Part shown: piece after piece, positions 30,303 to 39,864 of the stretch
Layout: each line of letters begins with the position of its first letter
How positions within the stretch are numbered: position 1 is the first letter of the stretch
From: Puia dinghuensis
GTDB taxonomy: Bacteria > Bacteroidota > Bacteroidia > Chitinophagales > Chitinophagaceae
NCBI GenBank assembly: GCA_026225275.1
Contig: JAMFSL010000169.1
Coordinates: 26,341-90,340, forward strand
Length of the DNA stretch: 64,000 nt
Direction: 5' to 3'
Position numbers and translations under genes: made by a program
The notes under the pieces: model-generated
The model's input: the letters and a program-made list of their open reading frames with translations, nothing else
Told to the model about the DNA's origin: nothing
Databases searched by the model: none

Positions 30303-31706
30303 ATGCAAACCGTTACTGCCGAATGGCTTTCTTCGATCGAAGTGATGGAAGGAGTACCGCTGGATCAACTGCAATGGTTTATCGACAATTGCGAACACTA
30401 CGCCCTCCAGGAAGGCGACTATTTCTTCCGGACCGGAGAACCCGTGAGGGGCACCTATATCGTCATCTCCGGAAAGATCCGGCTTTTCATGCTTCAACAA
30501 AAAGAGATGCGCGAGGTCAGTGTGCTGGAGTCGGGCGAGGTCAGCGGTTTGCTGCCTTTTTCCCGCGGGATAAAAGCTACCGTGAGCGCAAAGGTCATTG
30601 AAAGTGGAACCGTCATTCTGCTACCCACGGAGAAATTCCGGGAGATGATCAGCCGGTTTTACGAACTGACGGGGGCCCTGGTGCATGTGATGACGAACAG
30701 GGTGCGAAATTTCACTTCCTTGCAGCAGCAAAACGAGAAGATGATGGCGCTTGGAAAACTTTCGGCCGGTTTGGCTCACGAGCTCAACAACCCGGCAGCG
30801 GCCATTGTCCGGGGTTCGGAGTCGCTTGTCAAGCACCTGCAGATGGAGCCGGAGCTATTTAAAGAAGTCATCAATGTGCGGATGGAGGCTAAAGACGTCG
30901 ATCTCATCAATAGCAAGCTGTTCGAGATCCTGGGCCGAAAAGATAAGCCCAAGCTCACGCTGGTGCAAAAAACGGAGTTGGAGGATGAACTGCATGACTG
31001 GCTGGACGACAAAAAAATAGATAATAGCGGTGAGATCGCCGAGAACTTTCTGGAGTATGGGTTCTCTTGTGACGATATGGAACATTTTCATGAGCATGTT
31101 CCCGATCAATACCTTTCCCCTATCCTTAACTGGATCAATACCAATTTGGTTACCGAACGGATGGTGGAAGACATCCAGGAAGCTTCCCAGCGGATATTCA
31201 GGCTCATACAGTCGGTCAAGAATTTTACGCATATGGATCAGGGAAAGGGCAAGGAGCTCATCGATATCCATACGGGTATCGCCAATACCCTGACGATGAT
31301 GCAATACAAGCTGAAAAAAGGCAATATCGAGATCGTCGAAGAATTCGATGCTGCGCTGCCCAAGGTCATGGCGCTGGTGGGTGAGCTCAACCAGGTTTGG
31401 ACGAACCTCATCGATAATGCGGTGGATGCGATGGAGGAGAATGGCAAGGGGCAACTGATCATCAAGACGGAGCGCGATCACCAATATGCCAGGATCTCGA
31501 TCACCGACAATGGGCCGGGTATTCCCGAGAACATCCTTTCGAGTATTTTCGATCCTTTCTTTACTACGAAGGGCATAGGAAAAGGGACTGGTCTTGGACT
31601 GGACGTCGTGATGCGCATCATCCAGGGACAGCATCATGGCACGGTGAGAGTCAATTCTGTTCCCGGACGCACGGAATTCATCGTTTGCCTGCCGATCGCA
31701 GGTTAA
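30303..31706 (+). CDS. Cyclic-nucleotide-binding (CAP-ED) domain sensor histidine kinase, no evident TM segment
   Basis: N-term cNMP-binding-like domain (YALQEGDYFFRTGEPVRGTYIVISGKIRLF), H box LSAGLAHELNNPAAAIVRGSESL, NLIDNAVDAMEE, GLGLDVVMRII; ORF opens at 30090, ATG 30303 fits the domain. Confidence 0.9.
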   Translation: MQTVTAEWLSSIEVMEGVPLDQLQWFIDNCEHYALQEGDYFFRTGEPVRGTYIVISGKIRLFMLQQKEMREVSVLESGEVSGLLPFSRGIKATVSAKVIESGTVILLPTEKFREMISRFYELTGALVHVMTNRVRNFTSLQQQNEKMMALGKLSAGLAHELNNPAAAIVRGSESLVKHLQMEPELFKEVINVRMEAKDVDLINSKLFEILGRKDKPKLTLVQKTELEDELHDWLDDKKIDNSGEIAENFLEYGFSCDDMEHFHEHVPDQYLSPILNWINTNLVTERMVEDIQEASQRIFRLIQSVKNFTHMDQGKGKELIDIHTGIANTLTMMQYKLKKGNIEIVEEFDAALPKVMALVGELNQVWTNLIDNAVDAMEENGKGQLIIKTERDHQYARISITDNGPGIPENILSSIFDPFFTTKGIGKGTGLGLDVVMRIIQGQHHGTVRVNSVPGRTEFIVCLPIAG

Positions 31707-31758
31707 GGTCCCACCCGCAGATACCATTCAAAAAACGTAAATTGCAGCACGACCTGAT

Positions 31759-33444
31759 ATGACACTACCTATCATTTTCACCATAGACGACGATCCCCAG
31801 GTATTGAGGGCCATTGCCCGGGACCTGCGATCGCATTTTCGTCAATCCTATCGCATCCTGAGCACCACCTCCGTGAAAGAAGCGCTGGAAAGTCTTCTCG
31901 ACCTCAAGAACAAAGGAGAGTCTGTAGCCTTGTTTATTTCTGACCAGCGTATGCCGGAGATGGAGGGCGTGGACTTTTTGCAAAAGGCCAGGGAATTCTT
32001 CCCCGATGCACGGCGGGTGTTGCTGACCGCCTATTCTGATACCGACGCAGCGATCAAGGCGATCAACAGCGTACAGCTGGATTATTATCTCATGAAACCA
32101 TGGGACCCGCCCGAGGAAAAATTGTATCCTGTCATCAGCGAACTGCTGGATGACTGGCAGGACAGTTACCGACCTGCTTTCAAGGGTATCAAAATCATCG
32201 GTTACCAGTTCTCGCCCCAATCACATGAGATCAAGGAATTCCTCGCCGGCAACCTTGTACCCTACCAATGGCAGGACATCGAGATCAGCCAGGAGGCAGG
32301 GGAATTACTCAAACTCAACAATATACCCCTCAAAGATCTGCCGGTACTCTTCCTGGAAGATGGCAGTTTTCTTTCCGCGCCGACGATACCGGCTATTGCG
32401 GCCATGATCGGGCTGAATCCGGAAGCGAAAAATACCATTTATGACGTCGTGATCATCGGAGCGGGTCCGGCAGGGCTGGCGGCCTCCGTCTATGGCGCTT
32501 CGGAAGGACTGAAGACTTTGCTGATCGAACGCCGGTCTCCGGGCGGTCAGGCCGGTACCAGTTCGAGGATCGAAAATTACCTGGGTTTCCCCAATGGTCT
32601 CAGCGGTACCGAACTGACCCGACGGGCCGTTACCCAGGCAACACGGCTGGGCGCTGAGGTACTCGTGCCCCGAACGGTAAAAGACATCTGCCAGAAAGAT
32701 GGCTATAAGAAGATAACGCTGGACAATGATGAAGAGATCAATACCCATGCAGTGGTCATTACTACCGGGGTGGATTACCGCAAGCTCGAGACAAAGGGCA
32801 TACCCGATTATACCGGCGCCGGGATCTACTACGGGGCAGCCATGACGGAGGCCAGCGCCTTCCGGGACTGTGAAGTCTTCGTGGTAGGCGGCGGTAATTC
32901 CGCGGGACAGGCTGCCATGCACCTGTCCAAATTTGCCCGCAACGTTCATATCGTGATCCGGAAGGAAGACCTGACCAGTACTATGTCGGCTTACCTGATC
33001 GACCAGATCGCGACCCGCCAGAATATTCATCTGCTCGGCCGGAGCGAGATCGTAGAAGCGCTCGGCGGTCCTGGCGAGGACACCGGCGGATCGGGCCGGC
33101 TGGAATGCCTGCAGATCCAGAACCTGGACACGATGGAGATCGTCAAAAATCAAGCTAACGCCCTCTTCATTTTCATCGGCGCCCGCCCCTTTACCGACTG
33201 GATTGGCCTGGACATCATCAAAGATGATAAAGGATTTCTGGAAACGGGACGCGACCTGACCTTCCATGCCGACTTCAAAAAGATCTGGAAGCAGGATCGG
33301 GACCCCTATCTGCTGGAGACCAGCTGCCCGGGCATATTCGCAGCGGGTGATGTGCGTGCAGGCGCCATGAATCGTGTCGCCTCGGCCGTAGGCGAAGGCT
33401 CGATGTCGATCAGCTTTGTCCACAAATACCTGGCAGAAGTCTGA
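31759..33444 (+). CDS. Response-regulator receiver / glutaredoxin-like / thioredoxin-reductase-like FAD-NAD(P) oxidoreductase fusion
   Basis: Receiver TIDDDPQVLRAI, ISDQRMPEMEG, KPWD; FAD motif IIGAGPAGLAASVYGASEGL; NAD motif VVGGGNSAGQAAMHL; C-term GIFAAGDVRAGAMNRVASAVGEG. Confidence 0.92.
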   Translation: MTLPIIFTIDDDPQVLRAIARDLRSHFRQSYRILSTTSVKEALESLLDLKNKGESVALFISDQRMPEMEGVDFLQKAREFFPDARRVLLTAYSDTDAAIKAINSVQLDYYLMKPWDPPEEKLYPVISELLDDWQDSYRPAFKGIKIIGYQFSPQSHEIKEFLAGNLVPYQWQDIEISQEAGELLKLNNIPLKDLPVLFLEDGSFLSAPTIPAIAAMIGLNPEAKNTIYDVVIIGAGPAGLAASVYGASEGLKTLLIERRSPGGQAGTSSRIENYLGFPNGLSGTELTRRAVTQATRLGAEVLVPRTVKDICQKDGYKKITLDNDEEINTHAVVITTGVDYRKLETKGIPDYTGAGIYYGAAMTEASAFRDCEVFVVGGGNSAGQAAMHLSKFARNVHIVIRKEDLTSTMSAYLIDQIATRQNIHLLGRSEIVEALGGPGEDTGGSGRLECLQIQNLDTMEIVKNQANALFIFIGARPFTDWIGLDIIKDDKGFLETGRDLTFHADFKKIWKQDRDPYLLETSCPGIFAAGDVRAGAMNRVASAVGEGSMSISFVHKYLAEV

Positions 33445-33507
33445 GAGGGGCCAAATTGTTTTCCAGATTTTCACGAACATGCGCTATTTTTGCGCAATTA
33501 TTTGGTA

Positions 33508-34770
33508 ATGAAGATCCTCATTCAACAGGCTTGTATTATTGACCGCTCTTCTCCCCACAACGGAACCATCAGGGATATTTTAGTTGAAAATGGCCGGATA
33601 ACGGCTATCGGAACAGAGCTCCCTGTCACGGCAGACAAAGTCGTACGGCATCCTGGTTTGCATGTCAGCCCGGGATGGGTAGATATATTCTCGCATTTCT
33701 GCGATCCTGGTTACGAACACAAGGAGACCTTGGAGACGGGGGCGGCAGCAGCCGCGGCCGGCGGTTTCACCGACGTCTTCGTGATCCCCAACACCCGGCC
33801 GGTCGTGGACAGCAAGTCACAGGTGGAATATATCCGCGGGGTAGCCGCCGCGTTGCCGGTCAACATCCACCCGATAGGCGCCATCACCCGCGGACTCGAA
33901 GGGAAAGACCTCGCAGAGATGTACGATATGCGACATAGCGGGGCCGTAGCCTTCAGCGACGGGATCCAGCCCGTGCAGTCCGCCGGATTGCTGCTCAAGG
34001 GACTTCAATATGTCAAGGCTTTCGACGGCATCATCATCCAGATTCCTGACGATAAAACGGTCGGTTCAGGCGGGTTGATGAACGAAGGAATCGTCAGTAC
34101 CCGGCTGGGCCTCCCCGGCAAGCCCATGATGGCAGAAGAGCTGATGGTCGCCCGCGATATCAAACTGGCGCGCTATACGGAGTCAAAGATCCATTTCACC
34201 GGCGTCAGCTCGCCCCGGTCACTGGAATACGTCCGCCGCGCGAAAGAATCAGGACTGGCCGTGAGCTGTTCAGTGACACCCCACCACCTTTTCTTTACCG
34301 ATGCCGACCTCGTCGATTACGATACCAACCTTAAAGTATACCCACCACTACGGGATGAATCATCCGTCCGAACCTTGCGTGAAGCGGTGCTGGAAGGCCC
34401 GGTCGACTGTATAGCCTCGCACCACCTGCCACACGAGTTCGACAGTAAAGTCGTGGAATTCGAATATGCCCGGCCAGGAATGAGCAGCCTGGAAACAACC
34501 TATGCCGTCCTGCGGACCCAACTGCCGCAACTGACGGCGGAAAGGACCGTTGAGCTGCTGAGCTACCGACCCCGGGAGCTGTTCGGGCTGCCTCAGCCTT
34601 CTATTACCGAAGGTCAGATAGCCACCCTCAGCCTCTTCGATCCTGCCGGCGAGACCAAACCGGAGCTCAGCAAGACAAAATCCAAGTCCCGGAACAGTCC
34701 TTTCTTCGGAATGACTTTACAGGGACGGGTGCTGGGTATCCTCAACGGAGACAAATTAATTGTAAATTAA
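33508..34770 (+). CDS. Dihydroorotase-like amidohydrolase, probably catalytically degenerate
   Basis: Class I DHO-like fold motifs (PGYEHKETLETGAAAAAAGGFTDVFVIPNTRPVVDS, VTPHHLFFTDADL, NLKVYPPLRDE) with substituted catalytic residues; start taken at ATG 33508. Confidence 0.85.
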   Translation: MKILIQQACIIDRSSPHNGTIRDILVENGRITAIGTELPVTADKVVRHPGLHVSPGWVDIFSHFCDPGYEHKETLETGAAAAAAGGFTDVFVIPNTRPVVDSKSQVEYIRGVAAALPVNIHPIGAITRGLEGKDLAEMYDMRHSGAVAFSDGIQPVQSAGLLLKGLQYVKAFDGIIIQIPDDKTVGSGGLMNEGIVSTRLGLPGKPMMAEELMVARDIKLARYTESKIHFTGVSSPRSLEYVRRAKESGLAVSCSVTPHHLFFTDADLVDYDTNLKVYPPLRDESSVRTLREAVLEGPVDCIASHHLPHEFDSKVVEFEYARPGMSSLETTYAVLRTQLPQLTAERTVELLSYRPRELFGLPQPSITEGQIATLSLFDPAGETKPELSKTKSKSRNSPFFGMTLQGRVLGILNGDKLIVN

Positions 34771-34786
34771 CGGAAGAGATCAACCG

Positions 34787-35332
34787 ATGATGGGAGCGCC
34801 TAAAAAAATCACTATTACACTGCTGTTTGGCCTGATTGCTGCTGGGTGTATGATCCTGTTCACCCTGGGCATGTATTGGGCCGGGCCGCATGTCTTTCTG
34901 GGGCAGACGGCCTATCTGTTCCACATCGTGCTGATTTTACTGGCGGCGGTGGCGGCCGTGCTGGAAAAAAGGGCTCATGGCGGTGTCCTTGATTTCAGAC
35001 CGGCACTCAAGGCCTGTTTTGCGGTCATGGTCCTGGGGCTTGCCGTTCAATACCTTTTCACGTGGCTTTTGCTGAATGTATTCGATCCGGCCTTCAGAAA
35101 AGCGCTGCTGCCTGTCGTACAGGACAACATGGTGAAAGCTTACCATCGCTTCGGGGCGAGCGAGAACGACATTCAGCAGGCCATAGACGCGGAGAAAGGG
35201 CAGGACCCCTTCACGTTCGGCCGGATGTTCACGGGGTTGGGATTTAATATAATTATTTACTTTCTTATCGCGCTGTTGATTGCAGCAACGGTGAGGACGA
35301 AAAGGGTGCCGTTGCCAAAGTCCGACAGGTAA
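34787..35332 (+). CDS. DUF4199-like integral membrane protein
   Basis: Four predicted TM segments; position between DHO-like gene and GT2; DUF4199-like pattern. Confidence 0.65.
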   Translation: MMGAPKKITITLLFGLIAAGCMILFTLGMYWAGPHVFLGQTAYLFHIVLILLAAVAAVLEKRAHGGVLDFRPALKACFAVMVLGLAVQYLFTWLLLNVFDPAFRKALLPVVQDNMVKAYHRFGASENDIQQAIDAEKGQDPFTFGRMFTGLGFNIIIYFLIALLIAATVRTKRVPLPKSDR

Positions 35333-35341
35333 ATCTAACAA

Positions 35342-36295
35342 ATGGATATTTCAATCGTCATACCGGTCTATAATGAGGATGAGTCCTTACCCGAGCTGTG
35401 CAGTTGGATAGGGAAAGTCATGCATGAGAACGGGTTTTCCTATGAAGTCATCCTGGTCGACGACGGCAGCACGGATCAATCATGGGAGGTCATCGCCGAT
35501 CTGCGCAAGGCCAACCACAGCATCAAAGGCATCAGGTTTCAGCGCAACTACGGCAAATCGGCCGCACTGAATGAAGGTTTCAAAGTGGCGAAGGGAGATG
35601 TGGTGATCACGATGGATGCCGACATGCAGGATAGCCCTGACGAGATCCCCGCCTTACGAAAGATGATCCTCGAAGATCGTTACGATATGGTCAGTGGCTG
35701 GAAAAAAGTCCGGCACGACCCGATCTCCAAGACCCTGCCGTCGAAATTCTTCAACTGGACCACCGCCAGGGTCAGCAAGATCCCTTTGCATGATTTCAAC
35801 TGCGGGCTGAAGGCCTATCGGAATAAAGTCATTAAAAGCATTGAAGTGTATGGCGAAATGCACCGGTATATTCCTGTGATCGCCAAATGGTCGGGATTTA
35901 GAAAGATCGGCGAAAAGGTGGTCGAACATCGCGCCCGTAAATACGGCTATACCAAATTCGGCGGCCTGGGCCGTGGGCTGAAAGGCCTGCTGGATCTGGC
36001 CTCGATCACCTTTGTCGGCAAATATGGTAAACGCCCCATGCATTTCTTCGGACCGCTGGGCCTTATCTTCTTTCTCATTGGCTTTGGCGAGACCATCTCC
36101 TTTATCATCCAGAAGTTCAACAACATGTCGTCTTTTAGCTTGACGAACAAACCATCCTTTTATATCGCGCTGACCTGCATGGTGCTGGGCAGCCAACTCT
36201 TTCTGACAGGTTTTGTGGCTGAGCTTATTTCGCGCAATTCTCCCGGCCGCAATTTTTACCTGATCGAACAAAAACTCGGGCTGGACAATCCATGA
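35342..36295 (+). CDS. Family 2 glycosyltransferase (polyprenyl-phosphate sugar transferase-like)
   Basis: ISIVIPVYNEDESLPEL, VILVDDGSTDQSWEVI, VITMDADMQDSPDEIP, two C-terminal TM segments. Confidence 0.92.
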   Translation: MDISIVIPVYNEDESLPELCSWIGKVMHENGFSYEVILVDDGSTDQSWEVIADLRKANHSIKGIRFQRNYGKSAALNEGFKVAKGDVVITMDADMQDSPDEIPALRKMILEDRYDMVSGWKKVRHDPISKTLPSKFFNWTTARVSKIPLHDFNCGLKAYRNKVIKSIEVYGEMHRYIPVIAKWSGFRKIGEKVVEHRARKYGYTKFGGLGRGLKGLLDLASITFVGKYGKRPMHFFGPLGLIFFLIGFGETISFIIQKFNNMSSFSLTNKPSFYIALTCMVLGSQLFLTGFVAELISRNSPGRNFYLIEQKLGLDNP

Positions 36296-37503
36296 GCCGC
36301 CCCGAACCAACAGCGCATCCATTCTCCGGCCCCTCCGAGGCGGACCCCTCCCGCAAAGGATCAGTCGTCATCATCGGACCGGCACACCCGCTACGCGGCG
36401 GTCTGGCTACCTTCGACCAACGGCTTGCGAGAGAATTCATCGCTGAGGGCTATGATTGCCGGATCTACTCCTTCTCCCTGCAATACCCTTCTTTTCTGTT
36501 TCCCGGTACGACCCAATACTCTACCGAGCCGCCGCCGGAAGGGCTGACGATTCTCTCCCGCATCAATTCCATCAACCCCTTCAACTGGTGGAGCGTCGGC
36601 GAAGAGCTGCGAAAAGCCAGGCCCGACCTTATCGTCGTTCGTTACTGGCTGCCCTTTATGGGGCCCGCGCTGGGTACTATCCTGAGACGGGTGCGGAAGA
36701 ACCGGCATACCCGCATCGTAGCTATTACAGACAATGTCATCCCCCACGAAAAGAGACCAGGCGACAAACCTTTCACCCGTTATTTCCTGGCAGCCTGCGA
36801 TGCCTTTATTACGATGAGCGGGAAAGTGATGCAGGATCTCCGCCAGTTTCAGCCGGATAAACCAGCTACGCAGGTGGCGCATCCCCTGTACGACAATTTT
36901 GGCCAGCCGATACCCCGGGACACAGCCCGTGCCCTGCTGCGACAAAAAGGAGTGGATATCGGGGACAAAGACAAAGTGCTGCTGTTCTTCGGCTTTATCC
37001 GTAAATACAAAGGCCTCGATATTGCTCTGGAAGCCATGGCAGACCAACGGGTCCGCGACCTCGGTATCAAATTGCTGGTAGCCGGCGAGTTCTACGAAGA
37101 TGCGGCGCCGTACCGCGACCTGATCCACTCGCTGGGGATCGAAAAGTCTTTGCTGCTGCGAACGGACTTTATCCCTGACGGAGAAGTCCGTGACTATCTT
37201 TGCGCAGCCGATGCCGTCATCCAACCTTACCGGAATGCTACTCAGAGTGGGGTAACGCCCCTCGCCTATCATTTTGAGAAGCCGATGATCGTGTCCAATG
37301 TCGGCGGCTTGGCTGCCCTCGTGCCGCACGAACTGGTAGGGTTGGTCGCGGAACCACGTCCCGGTCCGATGGCCGATGCCATCCTCCGGTATTTTATACT
37401 GGGCGAATCCTTTTTCATCTCCAACCTCCGCCGGGAAAAAGAAAAATATTCCTGGAGCCGGTTGGTGGCCAACATTATAGCCTTATGCACCCCTTCGATC
37501 TGA
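36292..37503 (+). CDS. Glycosyltransferase (GT4-like)
   Basis: IIGPAHPLRGGLATFDQRLAREF; VLLFFGFIRKYKGLDIALEAM; ATQSGVTPLAYHFEKPMIVSNVGGL. Confidence 0.88.
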   Translation: MSRPEPTAHPFSGPSEADPSRKGSVVIIGPAHPLRGGLATFDQRLAREFIAEGYDCRIYSFSLQYPSFLFPGTTQYSTEPPPEGLTILSRINSINPFNWWSVGEELRKARPDLIVVRYWLPFMGPALGTILRRVRKNRHTRIVAITDNVIPHEKRPGDKPFTRYFLAACDAFITMSGKVMQDLRQFQPDKPATQVAHPLYDNFGQPIPRDTARALLRQKGVDIGDKDKVLLFFGFIRKYKGLDIALEAMADQRVRDLGIKLLVAGEFYEDAAPYRDLIHSLGIEKSLLLRTDFIPDGEVRDYLCAADAVIQPYRNATQSGVTPLAYHFEKPMIVSNVGGLAALVPHELVGLVAEPRPGPMADAILRYFILGESFFISNLRREKEKYSWSRLVANIIALCTPSI

Positions 37504-38048
37504 AAGAAATAGACACCCGCTGGACCCTCTTCCTCGACAGGGACGGAGTCCTCAACCACGAAAAGGAGGGCAGCTATGTCCTGCATTATGACGAATTCGT
37601 TTTCTACGACAATGTGAAGGAAGCCCTTCGAATTTGCGCATCGGCATTCGGCAGGATTGTGATCGTGACGAACCAGCGTGGCATCGGCAAAGGAATGATG
37701 ACCGCCGGCGACTTGCAGGTCATTCATGAAAAAATGATCGCTGAAATCGTGTTGGCAGGCGGCCGGATCGACCGGATCTATCATGCAGATTCCCTGCTGG
37801 ATGAGCACCCGCTTCGCAAGCCCCACCCCGGAATGGCATTGGCCGCACAGGCCGACTTTCCCACTATCGACTTCAGCCGATCGCTAATGGTAGGCAATAA
37901 TATCAGCGATATGGAATTCGGCAGGAATGCCGGCATGCATACCGTCTTTTTGACCACCACCCGGCCGGACCAACCCCTTCCGCACCCAGTTATTGACCTG
38001 GCTTTCAGCTCGCTGTACGATTTTGCGAAACATTTGCATTTGGGATGA
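37485..38048 (+). CDS. HAD-IIIA family hydrolase (histidinol-phosphatase/heptose-bisphosphatase-like)
   Basis: LFLDRDGVLNHEKEGSYV, IVTNQRGIGKGMMT, RKPHPGMAL, MVGNNISDMEFGRNAGM. Confidence 0.9.
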   Translation: MHPFDLKEIDTRWTLFLDRDGVLNHEKEGSYVLHYDEFVFYDNVKEALRICASAFGRIVIVTNQRGIGKGMMTAGDLQVIHEKMIAEIVLAGGRIDRIYHADSLLDEHPLRKPHPGMALAAQADFPTIDFSRSLMVGNNISDMEFGRNAGMHTVFLTTTRPDQPLPHPVIDLAFSSLYDFAKHLHLG

Positions 38049-38114
38049 AATTTTTCGGCCGTCTTTAACGTTTGCCGTTCCCCGGCCCGTCTTTGTAATA
38101 TGTAACTTTACACT

Positions 38115-39122
38115 ATGCGATTCACCAAGTATAAGCCGACCTTTTTGCTGATCGCCTGCCTGGTGGCGGCCGCCCTTCGATCGACTGCACAGTCCGGCGA
38201 TCAGGCCATTTTCAGACAGCGGGAGGATTCCATGAAGAAATTCGCTTTTGGGATCGTCAATGCCGAACGCCCGGAAGAAAGGTTTCGGGCGGACAGTCAG
38301 TTCATCAGGTCACTGGTAAGAACGCTGAAGGTCCCTCATTCTTTTTATTATCCTTTCGATTCACTGGAGACTATCTCCAGGTTATACGCACCGGACAGCA
38401 GCTTTCGCATCTTTACCTGGCAGTTCAAAAAAGATGATAAGATGTATCTGCAGGAAGGCGCCATTCAGATGAACGAACCGGACGGCTCGCTGAAGTTATT
38501 TCCCCTGTTCGACGCATCGATGTTCACTGCCAAACCGCTGGATTCGATCCGGACACGTCGCAATTGGATCGGAGCCATTTATTACCGGATCATCCTGAAA
38601 ACTTACGAAGGCAAAAAATATTATACGCTGCTGGGCTTCGATGACTTCAGCGAGACCAGCAATAAGAAATGGATGGAAGTGCTGACCTTCAGCCCCGAAG
38701 GCGAACCGCTTTTCGGCGGTCCTTATTTTTCCTTCATGGAAGATTCCGCGCGTAAACCGACACAGTACCGTTTCAATATCGAGTATAAGAAAGAAGCCGG
38801 AACACGGTTCAACTATGACCCCCAGATGGATATGGTCGTCTATGATGAGCTGATACCGGAAAACAATGAACCCCAGAAGAAAGACACCTACGTCCCGGAC
38901 GGTGATTTCGAAGCTTTTCAATGGAAAAACGGTAAATGGGTGCACGTGCAAGGGGACATTCTGACGACGGTCAAATTGAAGGATGGACAGTTTCCGCAGG
39001 ATGCGAAACTGCTGGACGACCAGGGAAACATCAACGAACAACAATTGCAAACGCAATCTGATAAAAACATCAAAAAAGGCGCGCCGCCTGTGGTGCCACC
39101 GAAGCCCAACAACAACCCCTAA
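38115..39122 (+). CDS. Conserved-looking secreted protein of unknown function
   Basis: Signal peptide LIACLVAAALRSTAQ; long unique frame; no recognised domain. Confidence 0.65.
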   Translation: MRFTKYKPTFLLIACLVAAALRSTAQSGDQAIFRQREDSMKKFAFGIVNAERPEERFRADSQFIRSLVRTLKVPHSFYYPFDSLETISRLYAPDSSFRIFTWQFKKDDKMYLQEGAIQMNEPDGSLKLFPLFDASMFTAKPLDSIRTRRNWIGAIYYRIILKTYEGKKYYTLLGFDDFSETSNKKWMEVLTFSPEGEPLFGGPYFSFMEDSARKPTQYRFNIEYKKEAGTRFNYDPQMDMVVYDELIPENNEPQKKDTYVPDGDFEAFQWKNGKWVHVQGDILTTVKLKDGQFPQDAKLLDDQGNINEQQLQTQSDKNIKKGAPPVVPPKPNNNP

Positions 39123-39181
39123 GGACATCAGCCCCGGCCAACCGCCCTTAGAAGTTTTCTAATGCGCCCCCGGGAATCCTT

Positions 39182-39850
39182 CTAATGATTCAGCAGCCGG
39201 GCCTTGGCTCGATTATATTCTTCTTCGGAAAGCGCACCCTTCATTTTCAGCTCGAATAATTTTTCCAGTTCTGCGGCCACCCCGGGAGCTGCTGCTGCAT
39301 CCGCCGTACGGGCATAGCCCGAGCCGCCTGACGCATCAGAGCCAGAGCGCATGTTGATGGCAGCAGCCATCTGAGCGGCCTGGTAACCGTACTGCCAGTT
39401 TTTATATTCCGCCTGCGCGGCCGTAATGGTATCTTTTAGCCGCCTGGGGTGATTGACATTATAGTAATCGGTAGCACCCGCCTCAGCAGCGGTCTGGATC
39501 TCTACATGGCCGAAATTGAAGAGCCGCCCGGCCAGGGTCTGATCATAAGATACATTGTTGATCTTATCGAGAGGGCTTTCCTTGGCATAATGATTCAGGA
39601 AACCCGACTCGTCGATGACCCGGAAATTGGTCACCACCCAGATATCGACACGCCAGGTATAATACCGGAGTAGCCAGTAAGCAATACCCAGCAGAGAAAC
39701 CAGCCAGCCCCATACCCATAGGAAATGATAGACAAGGAGGAGTCCTGCAACGACGATCAACAGCGCGAAAAAGGCCGGAATGATCAGCGATGTCCAGCTG
39801 CTATGCGTCAGCAACAGTATCTTTTCTCCTTTTTGAAGTGGGGTCCGCAT
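39182..39850 (-). CDS. PH (bacterial PH-like) domain membrane protein with C-terminal SHOCT-like motif
   Basis: Two TM segments then WRVDIWVVTNFRVIDESGFLNH; C-term ELEKLFELKMKGALSEEEYNRAKARLL. Confidence 0.75.
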   Translation of the reverse strand: MRTPLQKGEKILLLTHSSWTSLIIPAFFALLIVVAGLLLVYHFLWVWGWLVSLLGIAYWLLRYYTWRVDIWVVTNFRVIDESGFLNHYAKESPLDKINNVSYDQTLAGRLFNFGHVEIQTAAEAGATDYYNVNHPRRLKDTITAAQAEYKNWQYGYQAAQMAAAINMRSGSDASGGSGYARTADAAAAPGVAAELEKLFELKMKGALSEEEYNRAKARLLNH

Positions 39851-39864
39851 GATAACGATAAAGT

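Noticed and set aside
32305-33480. 391-aa minus-strand ORF
   Set aside because: Antisense to the receiver/TrxR-like fusion, which has clear FAD/NAD motifs.
36391-37329. 312-aa minus-strand ORF
   Set aside because: Antisense to the GT4-like glycosyltransferase; no domain signature.
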